The notes: generated by a model from the letters alone, not told the origin. A stretch of 37,521 nt of DNA from Bordetella parapertussis (GCA_945903445.1 CAMDNZ010000030.1:1-37521), one strand, 5' to 3'. Counted from the first letter of the stretch, positions 24,534 through 34,683 are shown. Program-made: numbers and translations.

Positions 24534-25535
24534 TCAAGCGTGCCAGCGCCGACGCAACAGGCGTTCGACCCTGCGCACGCCCGGGGCCACGGTTTCGCCC
24601 GCGATCATGCGAGTCAGCGCCGTCCAAACGCCGGATGCCAGTTGGTCGTGCTGTTGAGCGATGCTGTCCACCGGCACCGGCAGATAATCCAGCAATTGCG
24701 CGTCGCCGAAGGTCGCCAGCCGGGTCCGGCTTTGCCAATCGCTGGCCGCGAACGCCAGCGCATCCAGCACCCCCGTCAACAACATATACGACGTGGTCAA
24801 TATGGCCTGAGCTGCGGGCTGCCGAACCAGCACGGCCTGCATCGCGCGCAAGCCTTCTTCCCGCGTGAACGCATCGGCATGCACCACACTCGTTTGCCCA
24901 CCATACGTGGCGACCGAGTCGGCGAAGCCTGCCGCCCGCCATCGACTGATGGGCAATTCGGCACGCGCGCCCAGATACACCAGCGAAGTCGGCCGGGAAG
25001 CGAGCAGGGCAGCGGTCAGCTGCCGGCTTGCATCCTGGTCGTCGCTGACGAACGAGACGAAGTGGGCCGCGTCCAATTCACGATCCAAGGCCACGACCGG
25101 CAGCCCATGCGCGATCGCATCGCGGTAGATCCGATCGTCGCCGGTCAGGCCGCTGGCGACGATCAGGCCGTCGCAACGCCGATTCCGAAACGTTGCCACC
25201 AAAGCGTGTTCGCGGGCCGGATCGTCGTCGGTCGAACCCACCAGCAATTGAAACCGATCGGCCCGAGCCGATGCTTCCAGCAACTTGGCCAAACGGGCGT
25301 AGCTGGGATTCTCGATGTCCGGCACGATCAATCCGACCGTCTGGGACGACCCCGATCGGAGTGCGGCAGCCTGGGCATTGGGCCGGAAGTCATGCTGGCG
25401 GGCGATGGCCAGCACGCGAGCCGCCGTATCGGGATGAATGCGACGCGCCGTGGCGTGTCCGCCAAGCACGTAGCTTGCGGTGGTGACGGAAACGCCGGCG
25501 AGCCGGGCGATATCTTTCAGTTTCAGCGATGGCAT
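24534..25535 (-). CDS. LacI-family fructose regulator, Cra/FruR-like
   Basis: 333 residues from ATG 25535. The N-terminal helix-turn-helix (LKLKDIARLAGVSVTTASYVL) and hinge are followed by a periplasmic-binding-protein-like effector domain. The whole protein follows E. coli Cra (GLIVPDIENPSYARLAKLLE, VALDRELDAAHF, LTTSYMLLTGVLDAL, FGDAQLLDYLPVPV). In this family fructose-1-phosphate releases the repressor from DNA. It is divergent from fruBKA with a perfect Cra-type operator between them. The frame extends 13 codons upstream to 25574, but the chosen start matches the family N-terminus; neither start has a strong ribosome binding site. Whether it is a global Cra or a local FruR is not decidable here. 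Confidence 0.9.
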   Translation of the reverse strand: MPSLKLKDIARLAGVSVTTASYVLGGHATARRIHPDTAARVLAIARQHDFRPNAQAAALRSGSSQTVGLIVPDIENPSYARLAKLLEASARADRFQLLVGSTDDDPAREHALVATFRNRRCDGLIVASGLTGDDRIYRDAIAHGLPVVALDRELDAAHFVSFVSDDQDASRQLTAALLASRPTSLVYLGARAELPISRWRAAGFADSVATYGGQTSVVHADAFTREEGLRAMQAVLVRQPAAQAILTTSYMLLTGVLDALAFAASDWQSRTRLATFGDAQLLDYLPVPVDSIAQQHDQLASGVWTALTRMIAGETVAPGVRRVERLLRRRWHA

Positions 25536-25575
25536 GACAGGCGGCAACGATTGCGGTAACGTGTCGCCCAGCATA

Positions 25576-25591
25576 GCTGAATCGATTCAGC
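25576..25591. promoter_or_regulatory. Cra/FruR operator
   Basis: GCTGAATCGATTCAGC is a perfect 16-bp palindrome that fits the Cra/FruR pattern GCTGAAnCGnTTCAGC. It sits between the regulator gene and fruB, 40 nt upstream of the fruB ATG and 40 nt from the regulator ATG, so one site can control both directions. Confidence 0.92.
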
Positions 25592-25631
25592 ACGCCAATC
25601 ACAGGCGGCACGCAGGACACAAGGAGACCGT

Positions 25632-28583
25632 ATGCTGGAGTTCACCGCCGCGCAGGTTCGCATGCGCCAACAGGCCACCGACAAAGCGGCCGCGCTCGCC
25701 CTGGTGGCGCAAGCGCTCACCGAAGACGGACTGGCCGAGGCGACCTACCTGGAAGGTTTGCGCGCGCGCGAGCAACAAGGCGCGACCTATCTGGGGCAGG
25801 GCGTGGCCATCCCGCACGGCACGCCCGATTCGCGCGCTGCCGTGCGCCAGACCGGCGTTTGCCTGCTTCACTTTCCCGATGGCGTGGTGTGGGACGGTGA
25901 ACATCGGGTGTATCTCGCCGTTGGCATCGCGGCTCAGTCGGACGAGCACCTGGGCATTTTGCAAGCGCTGACGCGGGCGCTGGCACGAGACGATCTGGAA
26001 GAACGTTTGCGCGCAGCCCGCCAGCCCGAGGACATCCTGAAGTGCCTGGGCGGCCCCGACGATGCGCTGCGACTGGATGCCGCGCTGGTGGCCTTGAAAG
26101 TCGATGCCCTGGATATCGAGGATCTGGCTGCTGTCGCGGCTCGACGCTTGAAGGCCGCTGGCTGCGTGTCGGCGGGATTCGCGGCCGACGTGCTGGGGCG
26201 CACGCCGCTGCCGCTGGCCGATGGGCTGTGGTGGGTGCACAGCGACTCGTCGGTCCGGCAGGCAGCGCTGGCGTTCGTCACACCTCGATCTAGCCTGACC
26301 GACTCGGAAGGTTCGCCCCTGCGGGGCGTGTTCTGTCTGGCGAGCGCCGGGCAATCGCATCGGCGCGCAGTCGCCCGGCTGTGCGACATTTTGCTGGCCG
26401 GCGACGTGTCGCGGTTGTTGGAAGAATCCGATCCGCAACGGGTGGCGCATGCCTTGGGCGCGCCGCAGGCCCCGGCCTGGCCAGAGGCCCGCGTGCGCTT
26501 GCCCAACCCTTTGGGGCTGCATGCGCGACCGGCCAAGGCACTGGTCGATGTCGCCCGCACATTCGACGGTGAAATCAAAGTGTCGCTGGCCGAGGCGGCG
26601 GCTCAACCGGTGTCGGTCAAGAGTTTGAGCCGCTTGCTGGCTATGGGCGCGCGACGAGGGCAGACCTTGATCTTCCTGGCCGAACCGAAGTTGGCCGAGC
26701 GCGCGTTGCCCGCACTGGTGCAGGCGGTGGAGTCGGGTTTGGGCGAGGCGTTCGAGCCGCTGCCACCCTCGGACACTGGCACCAATCGCGCACTATCGGA
26801 CGATTTGGCAGAAGCGCGTCCCACTACGAGCGCCGATACGCGCATCACGTTGGCACCCGAACACGCTCAGGCCGCCGAACCACCCGCAGCAGGTCGGCCT
26901 CATCGCGCCATAGCGGCATCGCCCGGCATGGCCAGTGGCCCCACCCACGTCGCCACGTTGCCCGTGCTGTCCTATCCCGCGCTGGGCGAATCGTCAAACG
27001 TGGAGACGCGCCGCCTGGACGAGGCCACTGCTTCGGTACGCGCAGCCTTGTCCGCATGGCTGACCTCGTGTACGTCCGAAGACATTCGTGGCATTTTTCT
27101 GGCGCATGTCGCCTTGCTGGACGATCCGGATTTTCGCGAGCGTGCCGTCGAAGGCATTGCGGCAGGCGCCAGCGCGCCGGCGGCATGGGCGCAGGCGGTA
27201 GCCGAGGTCGCAGCGATTCAAGCCGCTTTGCCCGATCGGCTATTGGCCGAACGCGCTGCCGATATCCGTGATGTCGGCCTGCGCGTTCTGATGCAGTTGT
27301 GCGGTGTCGTGGCGATTGATCCGCCTACCGATCCGTATATTCTCGTTATGGCGGAGGTCGGGCCTTCCGACGTGGCCCGTCTGGATCCAGCTCGCGTGGC
27401 GGGTATCCTCACGGCGCATGGCGGCGCGACTTCGCACAGCGCAATCGTCGCCCGGTCGCTGGGCATTCCGGCGCTCGTCGGCGCGGGCAATGCGGTACTG
27501 GCTTTGACCTCGGGTACGTCCGTCTTGCTCGACGGCGAGCGGGGACATTACTGGATCAATCCGGACGCCGAGACGGTTCGCGACGCGCAGACTGCGCGCG
27601 AAGCGCGTGCCGCCCGACAGGCGCGAGATCACGCCCAACGATTCGCACCCACCCTCACGCAGGACGGTCATGCCGTCGAAATCTGCGCCAACATCGCACG
27701 TGCGACTGCCGTGGATGCGGCAATCGAAGCGGGTGCCGACGGCGTCGGTTTGCTGCGTACCGAGTTCCTGTTCATGCAAGCATCCCGCGCCCCCGATTTC
27801 GACGAACAGGTCGCCATTTACCGCGGCGTTTTCGATGCCTTGGAAGGTCGTCCACTCGTCGTTCGAACCATGGACGTCGGGGGCGACAAACCTTTGCCCT
27901 ATCTACCCATGCCGCCTGAAGAAAACCCGTTTCTGGGCGTGCGTGGGATTCGTTTGAGTCGGCAGCACCCCGACATGCTGCGTATCCAACTGCGCGCCCT
28001 GCTGGTGGCATCCGGCGGTCGTCCGGTTCGGATCATGTTCCCCATGGTGACCGATCTGGCTGAATGGCGTTGGGCGCGCGACATGGTGGATGCCATCGTT
28101 TCAGAGGGCTCTGCCGAGATCGCGCGGGATCGCCTGGATATGCAGTTGGGCATCATGATCGAGGTGCCTGCGGCGGCCTTGCTGGCTGACCGCTTCGCGC
28201 CGGAAGTCGATTTCTTCAGTGTGGGTACCAACGATCTGACGCAATACGCGCTGGCCATCGATCGGGGCCACGCCGTGCTGTCGGCGCAGGCCGACGGTCT
28301 GCATCCTGCCGTGCTGCGCCTGATCGCCACGACCGTCGAGGCGGCGCACGCGCAAGGTAAATGGGTGGGCGTGTGCGGCGAGCTTGCCGGCGATCCCCTG
28401 GCCGCTCCCGTGCTGGTGGGGCTGGGCGTTGACGAGCTGTCGTTAGCGACCCATGGCATCGCTCGCATCAAAGCCGATATCCGGTGCGCTTCCCTACCCG
28501 TATTGCAGGCGTTGGCGCAACGCGCATTGGCAGCCGAATCGCCGCAGGCGGTGCGCGCACTGCTCGACGAGGGAGATACCTGA
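25632..28583 (+). CDS. fruB: Fructose PTS multiphosphoryl transfer protein (EIIA-HPr-EI), FruB
   Basis: 983-residue fusion that carries phosphate from PEP to the fructose permease. Domains: EIIA-Fru (about 1-145, active His62 in AIPHGTPDS), a linker domain (about 150-280), HPr (about 285-370, NPLGLHARPAKAL with His297), then Enzyme I (about 425-975, GGATSHSAIVARSLG with His602, followed by RTEFLFM and the PEP-binding CGELAGDP near the end). ATG 25632 has AAGGAG about 6 nt upstream. It makes the fructose PTS independent of general EI and HPr, as in pseudomonads. Its stop overlaps the fruK ATG by one base (TGATG). Confidence 0.95.
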   Translation: MLEFTAAQVRMRQQATDKAAALALVAQALTEDGLAEATYLEGLRAREQQGATYLGQGVAIPHGTPDSRAAVRQTGVCLLHFPDGVVWDGEHRVYLAVGIAAQSDEHLGILQALTRALARDDLEERLRAARQPEDILKCLGGPDDALRLDAALVALKVDALDIEDLAAVAARRLKAAGCVSAGFAADVLGRTPLPLADGLWWVHSDSSVRQAALAFVTPRSSLTDSEGSPLRGVFCLASAGQSHRRAVARLCDILLAGDVSRLLEESDPQRVAHALGAPQAPAWPEARVRLPNPLGLHARPAKALVDVARTFDGEIKVSLAEAAAQPVSVKSLSRLLAMGARRGQTLIFLAEPKLAERALPALVQAVESGLGEAFEPLPPSDTGTNRALSDDLAEARPTTSADTRITLAPEHAQAAEPPAAGRPHRAIAASPGMASGPTHVATLPVLSYPALGESSNVETRRLDEATASVRAALSAWLTSCTSEDIRGIFLAHVALLDDPDFRERAVEGIAAGASAPAAWAQAVAEVAAIQAALPDRLLAERAADIRDVGLRVLMQLCGVVAIDPPTDPYILVMAEVGPSDVARLDPARVAGILTAHGGATSHSAIVARSLGIPALVGAGNAVLALTSGTSVLLDGERGHYWINPDAETVRDAQTAREARAARQARDHAQRFAPTLTQDGHAVEICANIARATAVDAAIEAGADGVGLLRTEFLFMQASRAPDFDEQVAIYRGVFDALEGRPLVVRTMDVGGDKPLPYLPMPPEENPFLGVRGIRLSRQHPDMLRIQLRALLVASGGRPVRIMFPMVTDLAEWRWARDMVDAIVSEGSAEIARDRLDMQLGIMIEVPAAALLADRFAPEVDFFSVGTNDLTQYALAIDRGHAVLSAQADGLHPAVLRLIATTVEAAHAQGKWVGVCGELAGDPLAAPVLVGLGVDELSLATHGIARIKADIRCASLPVLQALAQRALAAESPQAVRALLDEGDT

Positions 28584-29548
28584 TGGCCGATATTCTGACG
28601 CTGACCCTAAACCCCGCTATTGACTTGACGCTCACCGTCTTGCAACTCGCGCCGGGTGAAGTCAACCGTGTGACGCATGCCGTTTCGCACGCGGCGGGAA
28701 AAGGCATCAACGTGGCGCAAGCGCTGACCGATCTTGGGCACCGGGTGACGGTAAGCGGTTTGCTGGGAACGGATAACGCCGCAGCGTTCGACGCGCTGTT
28801 TGCCGAGCGTGGATGGAACGATGCCTTCGTCCGAGTCGCCGGTGCAACGCGAACCAATGTCAAAGTCGTGGAGGAAGGCGGTCGCAACACCGATCTCAAC
28901 AGCCCGGGAGTCGTCGTGCCCGAGCTCGAGGCCGATGCATTGATCGAACGGCTGGCGCCATTGGCCGCTAATTACGATGTTGTGGTGGTGGCCGGCAGCC
29001 TGCCGCCCGGGCTCACGCCCGATTGGTTCTACAGCCTGTTGACGCGTTTGTTGGCGATCAACCCGCGAGTGGCCATCGACACCAGCGGCCCTGCACTCAT
29101 CCGTGGTTTGCAAGCCGGCCCGTGGTTGGTCAAACCGAACACCGACGAATTGCAGGCCGTCACGACGTTTTGGCAGCATCCGCCTGCACAGTACGCCGAT
29201 GCCGCGCTGTCCTTGCACCAGGGCGGCATTGCGCATGTGGTCGTCTCCGACGGCGCGAACGGGGTGGGGTGGTGGTCGGCTGCAGGTCAGTGGCGTGCGG
29301 TGCCACCCGCCGTCGTGGTGCGCAGCACGGTGGGGGCAGGCGACACCTTGTTGGCCGGCATGATCGACGGACTGCTACGCGAGCTAAACCCCGAGGATGT
29401 ACTCAGACAGGCCACGGCCTGCGGCACGTATGCGGTCACCCAAGTGGGATTTGGCTTGCGAGACGCGGCGGCCCTCGACGCGCTGGCCGCAGGCGTCGCC
29501 GTTCATTGTGTCGAACCCGCTCCTTGTCGAATTCCGAGATTGCCATGA
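28583..29548 (+). CDS. fruK: 1-phosphofructokinase FruK
   Basis: 321-residue PfkB-family sugar kinase converting fructose-1-phosphate to fructose-1,6-bisphosphate. The start LTLTLNPAIDLTL is the family's first strand with the substrate Asp (TLNPAID). GGKGIN-type AAGKGINVAQALTDLG is near residues 36-51, and the C-terminal PfkB signature GAGDTLLAGMIDGLL carries the catalytic Asp (about 255). ATG 28583 overlaps the fruB stop (TGATG); the frame is open further upstream inside fruB and is not used. Its stop overlaps the fruA ATG as ATGA. The length is normal. Confidence 0.95.
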   Translation: MADILTLTLNPAIDLTLTVLQLAPGEVNRVTHAVSHAAGKGINVAQALTDLGHRVTVSGLLGTDNAAAFDALFAERGWNDAFVRVAGATRTNVKVVEEGGRNTDLNSPGVVVPELEADALIERLAPLAANYDVVVVAGSLPPGLTPDWFYSLLTRLLAINPRVAIDTSGPALIRGLQAGPWLVKPNTDELQAVTTFWQHPPAQYADAALSLHQGGIAHVVVSDGANGVGWWSAAGQWRAVPPAVVVRSTVGAGDTLLAGMIDGLLRELNPEDVLRQATACGTYAVTQVGFGLRDAAALDALAAGVAVHCVEPAPCRIPRLP

Positions 29549-31440
29549 AAATCCTTATCGTCGCTGCATGTCCAGCCGGCCAGGTCACCAGCCAGATCGC
29601 CGCTCGTTTGATGGCCGCCGCTGCCGAACGTCAGGGGTGGCAGGCTGTGTACGAAACCCATGCCTGGCCAGGTGGCACCGCCGCCGAGCCCGCCGCGATG
29701 GCTGTGTCTTTTGCTGCGGCGACTGGTGAGCCGCTGGTCGCCGACGCCGACATCGCCCAGGCCGATTGGTTGATGATGATCGATGTGCCTGCCGTGCTGG
29801 CGGCCGATTCGCGCTATGCCGGCAAGCGTCAATGGCACGCCGCGGCTCGCGCTGTGTTGAAGGCACCGGACGCGGCTATTCGCCAAGGTGCAGAAGAAGC
29901 ATCGCCGTACGTCGCATCCGACGCTGCAACGCTGGCGCTCGTGAGTATGTCGGGCGCGCCCGGCGACAGGGCAGGTATCACCGCAAGCGCCCTTGACACC
30001 GCTCACGCGTCGTCGAATACAGCGACGGCGGCATCGCCCGCCCGCGTGGTGGCCGTCACGGCCTGCCCCACTGGCGTCGCGCATACGTTCATGGCGGCCG
30101 AAGCCTTGCAGCAGGCCGCTAAACAACACGGCATCACGCTCGAGCTGGAAACGCGCGGTTCGGTGGGGGCACGTAATCCGCTCACACCCGAAGCCATCGC
30201 TGCCGCCGATGTGGTGATGTTGGCCGTCGATATCGAGGTCGATAACGCCAGATTCGCAGGTAAACGCATTTATCGATGCAAAACGGGAGCGGCGCTCAAA
30301 GACCCTGCTGGCGCACTGACCCGTGCATTGGCCGAGGGCAAAGTAGAGTCGGTCGTGGGCGGTGCGTCTGCGAATGGCGCAGGGCCTAATGCGAGCGCGG
30401 CGGGTTCTGGCACCTCGGACGCAGCGGGCCTGTACAAGCATCTGCTGACGGGCGTGTCGTACATGTTGCCGATGGTGGTCGCGGGTGGCCTCTTGATCGC
30501 TTTGTCGTTCGTATTCGGGATCGAGGCATTCAAGGAGCCGGGCACCTTGGCCGCGGCGCTCAAACAAGTCGGCGACGCGGCCTTCATGTTGATGATTCCG
30601 GTGCTGGCGGGCTATATCGCTTATTCGATCGCCGATCGTCCTGGTTTAGCCCCCGGCATGATCGGCGGCGCATTGGCCAGCACTTTGGGAGCCGGCTTCA
30701 TCGGCGGCATCGTGGCGGGTTTTCTGGGTGGTTACACCGCTCGCTGGATCAATCGCGGCCTGAAGCTTCCGGCAAGCGTCGAGGCCCTTAAACCCATTCT
30801 GTTGATCCCCTTGTTTGCCAGCCTGGTGACAGGCATGGCGATGATCTATCTGGTGGGTGGGCCGGTGGCCACTGCACTGGCGTCCATGACTCAGTTCTTG
30901 AACTCGATGGGTACCACCAACGCGATCGCCCTGGGCGTATTGCTGGGCGCCATGATGTGCGTCGATCTGGGTGGGCCGATCAACAAGGCGGCCTATGCGT
31001 TCACGGTCGGCTTGCTGGCCTCGAATGTTCATGGTCCGATGGCGGTCACGATGGCGGCGGGCATGGTGCCGCCCATCGGCATGGGGCTGGCGACCCTGTT
31101 TGCGCGCAGCAAATTCTCCGCGCGTGAGCGCGAAGCGGGCAAGGCCGCGGGCGTACTGGGCATGTGTTTCATTTCCGAAGGGGCTATTCCCTTCGCGGCC
31201 AAAGATCCCCTGCGCGTCATTCCGGCGAGCATCATCGGCGGCGCGGCCACCGGGGCGTTGGTGGCCTGGTTGGGCTGCCGCCTGGTGGCACCGCACGGCG
31301 GTTTTTTCGTATTGCTGATTCCGGGTGCGATGAATCGGCCCTGGGCGTATATCGGTGCCATCTTGGCCGGTTCGCTGTTGACGGCTGTCGTCTATGCGTT
31401 AATCAAATCACGCGCCGCACCGGAGATGGGTGAAGCGTAA
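29545..31440 (+). CDS. fruA: Fructose PTS permease FruA (EIIB'-EIIB-EIIC)
   Basis: 631 residues. An N-terminal EIIB' domain (about 1-105) keeps a Cys at position 9 (VAACPAGQVTSQ). A linker of about 60 residues rich in Ala/Ser follows, then the catalytic EIIB (about 166-265) with Cys174 in VTACPTGVAHTFMAAEAL. The EIIC membrane domain (about 300-625, eight or more segments) includes GVSYMLPMVVAGGLLIALSF and SEGAIPFAA. It transports and phosphorylates fructose to fructose-1-phosphate, receiving phosphate from FruB EIIA. ATG 29545 is ATGA-coupled to fruK. No obvious intrinsic terminator follows before the convergent pump genes. Confidence 0.95.
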   Translation: MKILIVAACPAGQVTSQIAARLMAAAAERQGWQAVYETHAWPGGTAAEPAAMAVSFAAATGEPLVADADIAQADWLMMIDVPAVLAADSRYAGKRQWHAAARAVLKAPDAAIRQGAEEASPYVASDAATLALVSMSGAPGDRAGITASALDTAHASSNTATAASPARVVAVTACPTGVAHTFMAAEALQQAAKQHGITLELETRGSVGARNPLTPEAIAAADVVMLAVDIEVDNARFAGKRIYRCKTGAALKDPAGALTRALAEGKVESVVGGASANGAGPNASAAGSGTSDAAGLYKHLLTGVSYMLPMVVAGGLLIALSFVFGIEAFKEPGTLAAALKQVGDAAFMLMIPVLAGYIAYSIADRPGLAPGMIGGALASTLGAGFIGGIVAGFLGGYTARWINRGLKLPASVEALKPILLIPLFASLVTGMAMIYLVGGPVATALASMTQFLNSMGTTNAIALGVLLGAMMCVDLGGPINKAAYAFTVGLLASNVHGPMAVTMAAGMVPPIGMGLATLFARSKFSAREREAGKAAGVLGMCFISEGAIPFAAKDPLRVIPASIIGGAATGALVAWLGCRLVAPHGGFFVLLIPGAMNRPWAYIGAILAGSLLTAVVYALIKSRAAPEMGEA

Positions 31441-31596
31441 GCGACGATCGCGCTCGTCTGAATTTCAGCGATAGCTTGCGCGTGAGCGTCACGCCCTGCA
31501 CGATGTAAGCCGACGGCGCCTCCATGCTGAACTCGAACAGCTGATTCTTGTTGGCCACCGCCACCGCACGGTGAAAACGCCCTTTGTGATGTAGCC
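31441..31596. other. Convergent spacer after fruA, possible coding remnant
   Basis: 156 nt between the fruA stop and the RND pump stop. There is a short dyad GACGA/TCGTC near 31443-31458 and an 11-nt palindrome CTGAATTTCAG near 31458-31468, but no stem with a T tract. On the minus strand one frame reads protein-like from about 31600 to 31395, but has no clear start codon or ribosome binding site, so it is not listed as a gene. Confidence 0.3.
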
Positions 31597-34500
31597 CTAA
31601 ACGGGTCGGGCGTGCATGGATGACGGCGCATCCGAGTCGCGCTCGACCCGGAACCAGATGGCATACAAAGCCGGCAAAAATAGCAAGGTCAGCAAGGTGC
31701 CCACGCCTACGCCGCCGATCAGCACATAAGCCAACGGTCCCCAGAACGTCGAAAACGTCAGCGGAATAAAAGCCAGCATGGCTGCCAGCGCAGTCAGCAC
31801 AACGGGTCGCGCACGGCGTACCGTAGACTCGACGACGGCCTGATAGTCGGTATGACCGCTGGCTTTGTCCAGACGAATCTGATCGACCAGAATCAAGGTG
31901 TTGCGCATCAGAATGCCTGCCAGGCCGATCAAGCCTAGTATGGCGTTGAAGCCGAACGCTTGTCCGAACAGCAGTAGCGCAGGCACGGCGCCCACCAGAC
32001 CCAGGGGGGCCGTGGCGAACACCATGAACATGGTCGAGAACGAACGCACCTGCACCATGATCACCAGTAGCATCAAGACGATCATCACCGGGAACACGGC
32101 GGCCAGCGCATCGTTGGCTTTGCCGCTTTCCTCGACGGTGCCGCCAGTGTCGATCCGATAGCCTGGTGGCAGATTGCGCTTGATCTCCTCGAGCGCGGGC
32201 AGGATCTGCGCAGTGACATCGGGCGGTTGAGCGGTGTCGGCCACGTCGCCTTGTACTGAAATGTAGTTCTCGCGGTTATAACGCTTTAATAGCGGCTCTT
32301 CCATGTGCGTTTCGAAACGCGCCACCTGTCGCAAGGGCACCGATTCGTTTCGGCTGGTGCGTAAGCTCAGGTCGCCGACATCGCCCAACTCGCGGCGATC
32401 GCGTTGCCCGCCGCGCAACACCAAGCCCACGCTGCGAGTGCCTTCGCGAATCTGCGTGACGGTCATACCGTTGAGTACGCCATTCAGTTGCTGTGCCGCC
32501 TGCTGCGGCGTCAGTCCCACGGCACTCAGACGATCTTGATCGAAGACTAATCGAAGCGTGGGCGTGCGCTCGCCCCAATCGAGATGCGCGTCACGCACAT
32601 GGGGGTTTCGAGCCATCACGCCACGCACCTCTTGCGCCAGCGCTCGCAAGCGATCGAGGTCGGGACCGACCACGCGAAACAGCACGGGATAGCGCACGGG
32701 CGGCCCGAACAGCAGCTGCGACACCCGCACTCTGGCTCCTGGAAATGCGCCGTCGTCGATATGCTTTTGCAGCGCCGCCCGCAGCGTGTCGCGGGCGTCT
32801 GGGTCGGGTGTCTGGACGATCATCTGGCCGTAGGCCGGATTGGGCAGTTCGGGATTGAGCGCCAGGAAGAACCGGGGCGACCCTTGACCGATATGCGTGG
32901 TCATCGACACCACTTCGGGTCGCTCTCGAATCGAGCGCTCGATGTCGGCCAGCGTCGAGTCGGTGGTGCCTAAGGCCGTGCCTGCGGGTTCGAATACTTC
33001 GACGATCAGCTCGGTACGATCCGAATTCGGGAAGAATTGTTTTTCGACGGCGCCCATGCCGACCAGCGACAAGGCAAATAGCGCCAGGGTGATGCCTGCC
33101 GTGAGCCATTTGCGATCAACGCAGAATCGCACAGCGCGTCGCAGCCGAGCATAGTTGCGCGTGGCGTAAATGGCATCGTGGCCGCCTTCGATCGGTTTAA
33201 TGTTGGGCAGCAGATGGACGCCCATGTAGGGGGTGAACACCACGGCCACGATCCAGGAGGCGATGAGCGCGAAGCCCACCACCCAGAAGATGTTGCCCGC
33301 GTATTCGCCCGCCGAAGATCGCGCAAAACCCACCGGCAAAAAGCCCAGGATCGTGACCAGCGTACCCGACAGCATCGGTGCAGCGGTCGCGCCCCATGCA
33401 TAAGTGGCCGCCGCTACACGGTCCATGCCTTCTTCCATTTTGACCACCATCATCTCGATGGCGATGATGGCGTCGTCCACCAACAGGCCCAAGGATAGGA
33501 TCAGGGCGCCCAGCGTCACCCGGTCGAAATCCCGGCCAGTGACGAACATCACCACGAATACGGCGGCCAGCGTCAAGGGTACGGCGGCCGCGACGACGAT
33601 GCCCACACGCAAGCCCAGGGTCACCAGGCTGACCACCAGCACGACGGTCAATGCGGCCAGAAACTTCAGCATGAACTCGTCGATGGCCGCGTCGATGACA
33701 ACGGCTTGATCGGCCACTTCGGTCAGCTCCAATCCGAGCGGCAGCTCTGCGCGCAAATCGATTTGCGCGTCCTGCAGCGTCTTGCCCAGGGTCAAGCCGT
33801 TGTAATGCGGGGTCATCACCACCCCCAGCAGCAGCGCGGGCTCGCCTTGGTGGCGAATGAGCGCCTGCGGCGGGTCTTCGTAGCCGCGCGTGACTTCGGC
33901 GATGTCGCCCAGTCGAACGATACGGTCGTTGACGCTCAAGGGCACTGCCTGCACGGCGGCTACGCTGTCTAAGGCTGCGCCGCTGCGCAAATACACGCGC
34001 GGTCCGTCGGTATCGACGAAACCCGCCGGCGTCATGTCGTTATGCGCCTGTAAGGCGCCGACGATGGCCTGGGCATTGGTGCCCAGAGATGCCAAGCGTT
34101 CGTGCGAGATATCGACGAAAATTCGGCGCGCTTGCTCGCCCAGAATGTTGACTTTCTCGACCCCCGGCAGACGCAGCAGTCGCTGGCGCAAGACTTCGGC
34201 CTCATCGACCAGCATGCGTTGCGGCAGCCCGCGTGCCTTCAATGCGAACAGGGAAAAATACACGTCCGAGTATTCGTCGTTGACGATCGGCCCCACCACG
34301 CCCTGTGGCAGATTCATGCGCTCGTCGCTGAGTTTCTTGCGCAACTGGTAGAACTCGTCAGCGACCGCCGTGGCGGGCGTGGCATCTTTTAGCGTGAGCT
34401 TCATGGTGACGAAGCCGGCGCGCGAATCGGTTTCCACCCGATCGTAATAGCGCAATTCCTGCATGCGTTTTTCGAGTCGGTCGGCGACTTGGTCGCGCAT

Positions 34501-34683
34501 TTCTTGCGCGGTGGCACCGGGCCAGAGTGCCGTGACAGTGAGTACTTTGACAGTAAACGTCGGATCTTCTCCGCGGCCCAGTTTGAAGAACGCATACAGA
34601 CCGGCAACGGCGATCGCGACGATCAGAAAAAGAGTGATGGCGCGCTCGCGTACGCCCCACGCAGACAGGTTCGGGCCAATCAT
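31597..34683 (-). CDS. RND efflux pump permease (HAE1/AcrB-type)
   Basis: 1028-residue inner-membrane proton antiporter. It has the duplicated RND layout of twelve membrane segments and two large periplasmic loops. TM4 carries LLVDDAIIAIE with D403/D404, equivalent to AcrB D407/D408 in proton relay. The N-terminal helix VRERAITLFLIVAIAVAGLYAF and ending motif GLIGLAGILMRNTLILVDQIR are typical. The divergent periplasmic sequence (GEDPTFTVKVLTVTALWPGA) places it among less studied HAE1 subgroups rather than close to AcrB. Starts at ATG 34683 overlapping the adaptor stop (ATGA); the frame is open further upstream but there it lies inside the adaptor gene. No outer-membrane channel gene is in the window, so the substrate is unknown. 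Confidence 0.93.
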   Translation of the reverse strand: MIGPNLSAWGVRERAITLFLIVAIAVAGLYAFFKLGRGEDPTFTVKVLTVTALWPGATAQEMRDQVADRLEKRMQELRYYDRVETDSRAGFVTMKLTLKDATPATAVADEFYQLRKKLSDERMNLPQGVVGPIVNDEYSDVYFSLFALKARGLPQRMLVDEAEVLRQRLLRLPGVEKVNILGEQARRIFVDISHERLASLGTNAQAIVGALQAHNDMTPAGFVDTDGPRVYLRSGAALDSVAAVQAVPLSVNDRIVRLGDIAEVTRGYEDPPQALIRHQGEPALLLGVVMTPHYNGLTLGKTLQDAQIDLRAELPLGLELTEVADQAVVIDAAIDEFMLKFLAALTVVLVVSLVTLGLRVGIVVAAAVPLTLAAVFVVMFVTGRDFDRVTLGALILSLGLLVDDAIIAIEMMVVKMEEGMDRVAAATYAWGATAAPMLSGTLVTILGFLPVGFARSSAGEYAGNIFWVVGFALIASWIVAVVFTPYMGVHLLPNIKPIEGGHDAIYATRNYARLRRAVRFCVDRKWLTAGITLALFALSLVGMGAVEKQFFPNSDRTELIVEVFEPAGTALGTTDSTLADIERSIRERPEVVSMTTHIGQGSPRFFLALNPELPNPAYGQMIVQTPDPDARDTLRAALQKHIDDGAFPGARVRVSQLLFGPPVRYPVLFRVVGPDLDRLRALAQEVRGVMARNPHVRDAHLDWGERTPTLRLVFDQDRLSAVGLTPQQAAQQLNGVLNGMTVTQIREGTRSVGLVLRGGQRDRRELGDVGDLSLRTSRNESVPLRQVARFETHMEEPLLKRYNRENYISVQGDVADTAQPPDVTAQILPALEEIKRNLPPGYRIDTGGTVEESGKANDALAAVFPVMIVLMLLVIMVQVRSFSTMFMVFATAPLGLVGAVPALLLFGQAFGFNAILGLIGLAGILMRNTLILVDQIRLDKASGHTDYQAVVESTVRRARPVVLTALAAMLAFIPLTFSTFWGPLAYVLIGGVGVGTLLTLLFLPALYAIWFRVERDSDAPSSMHARPV

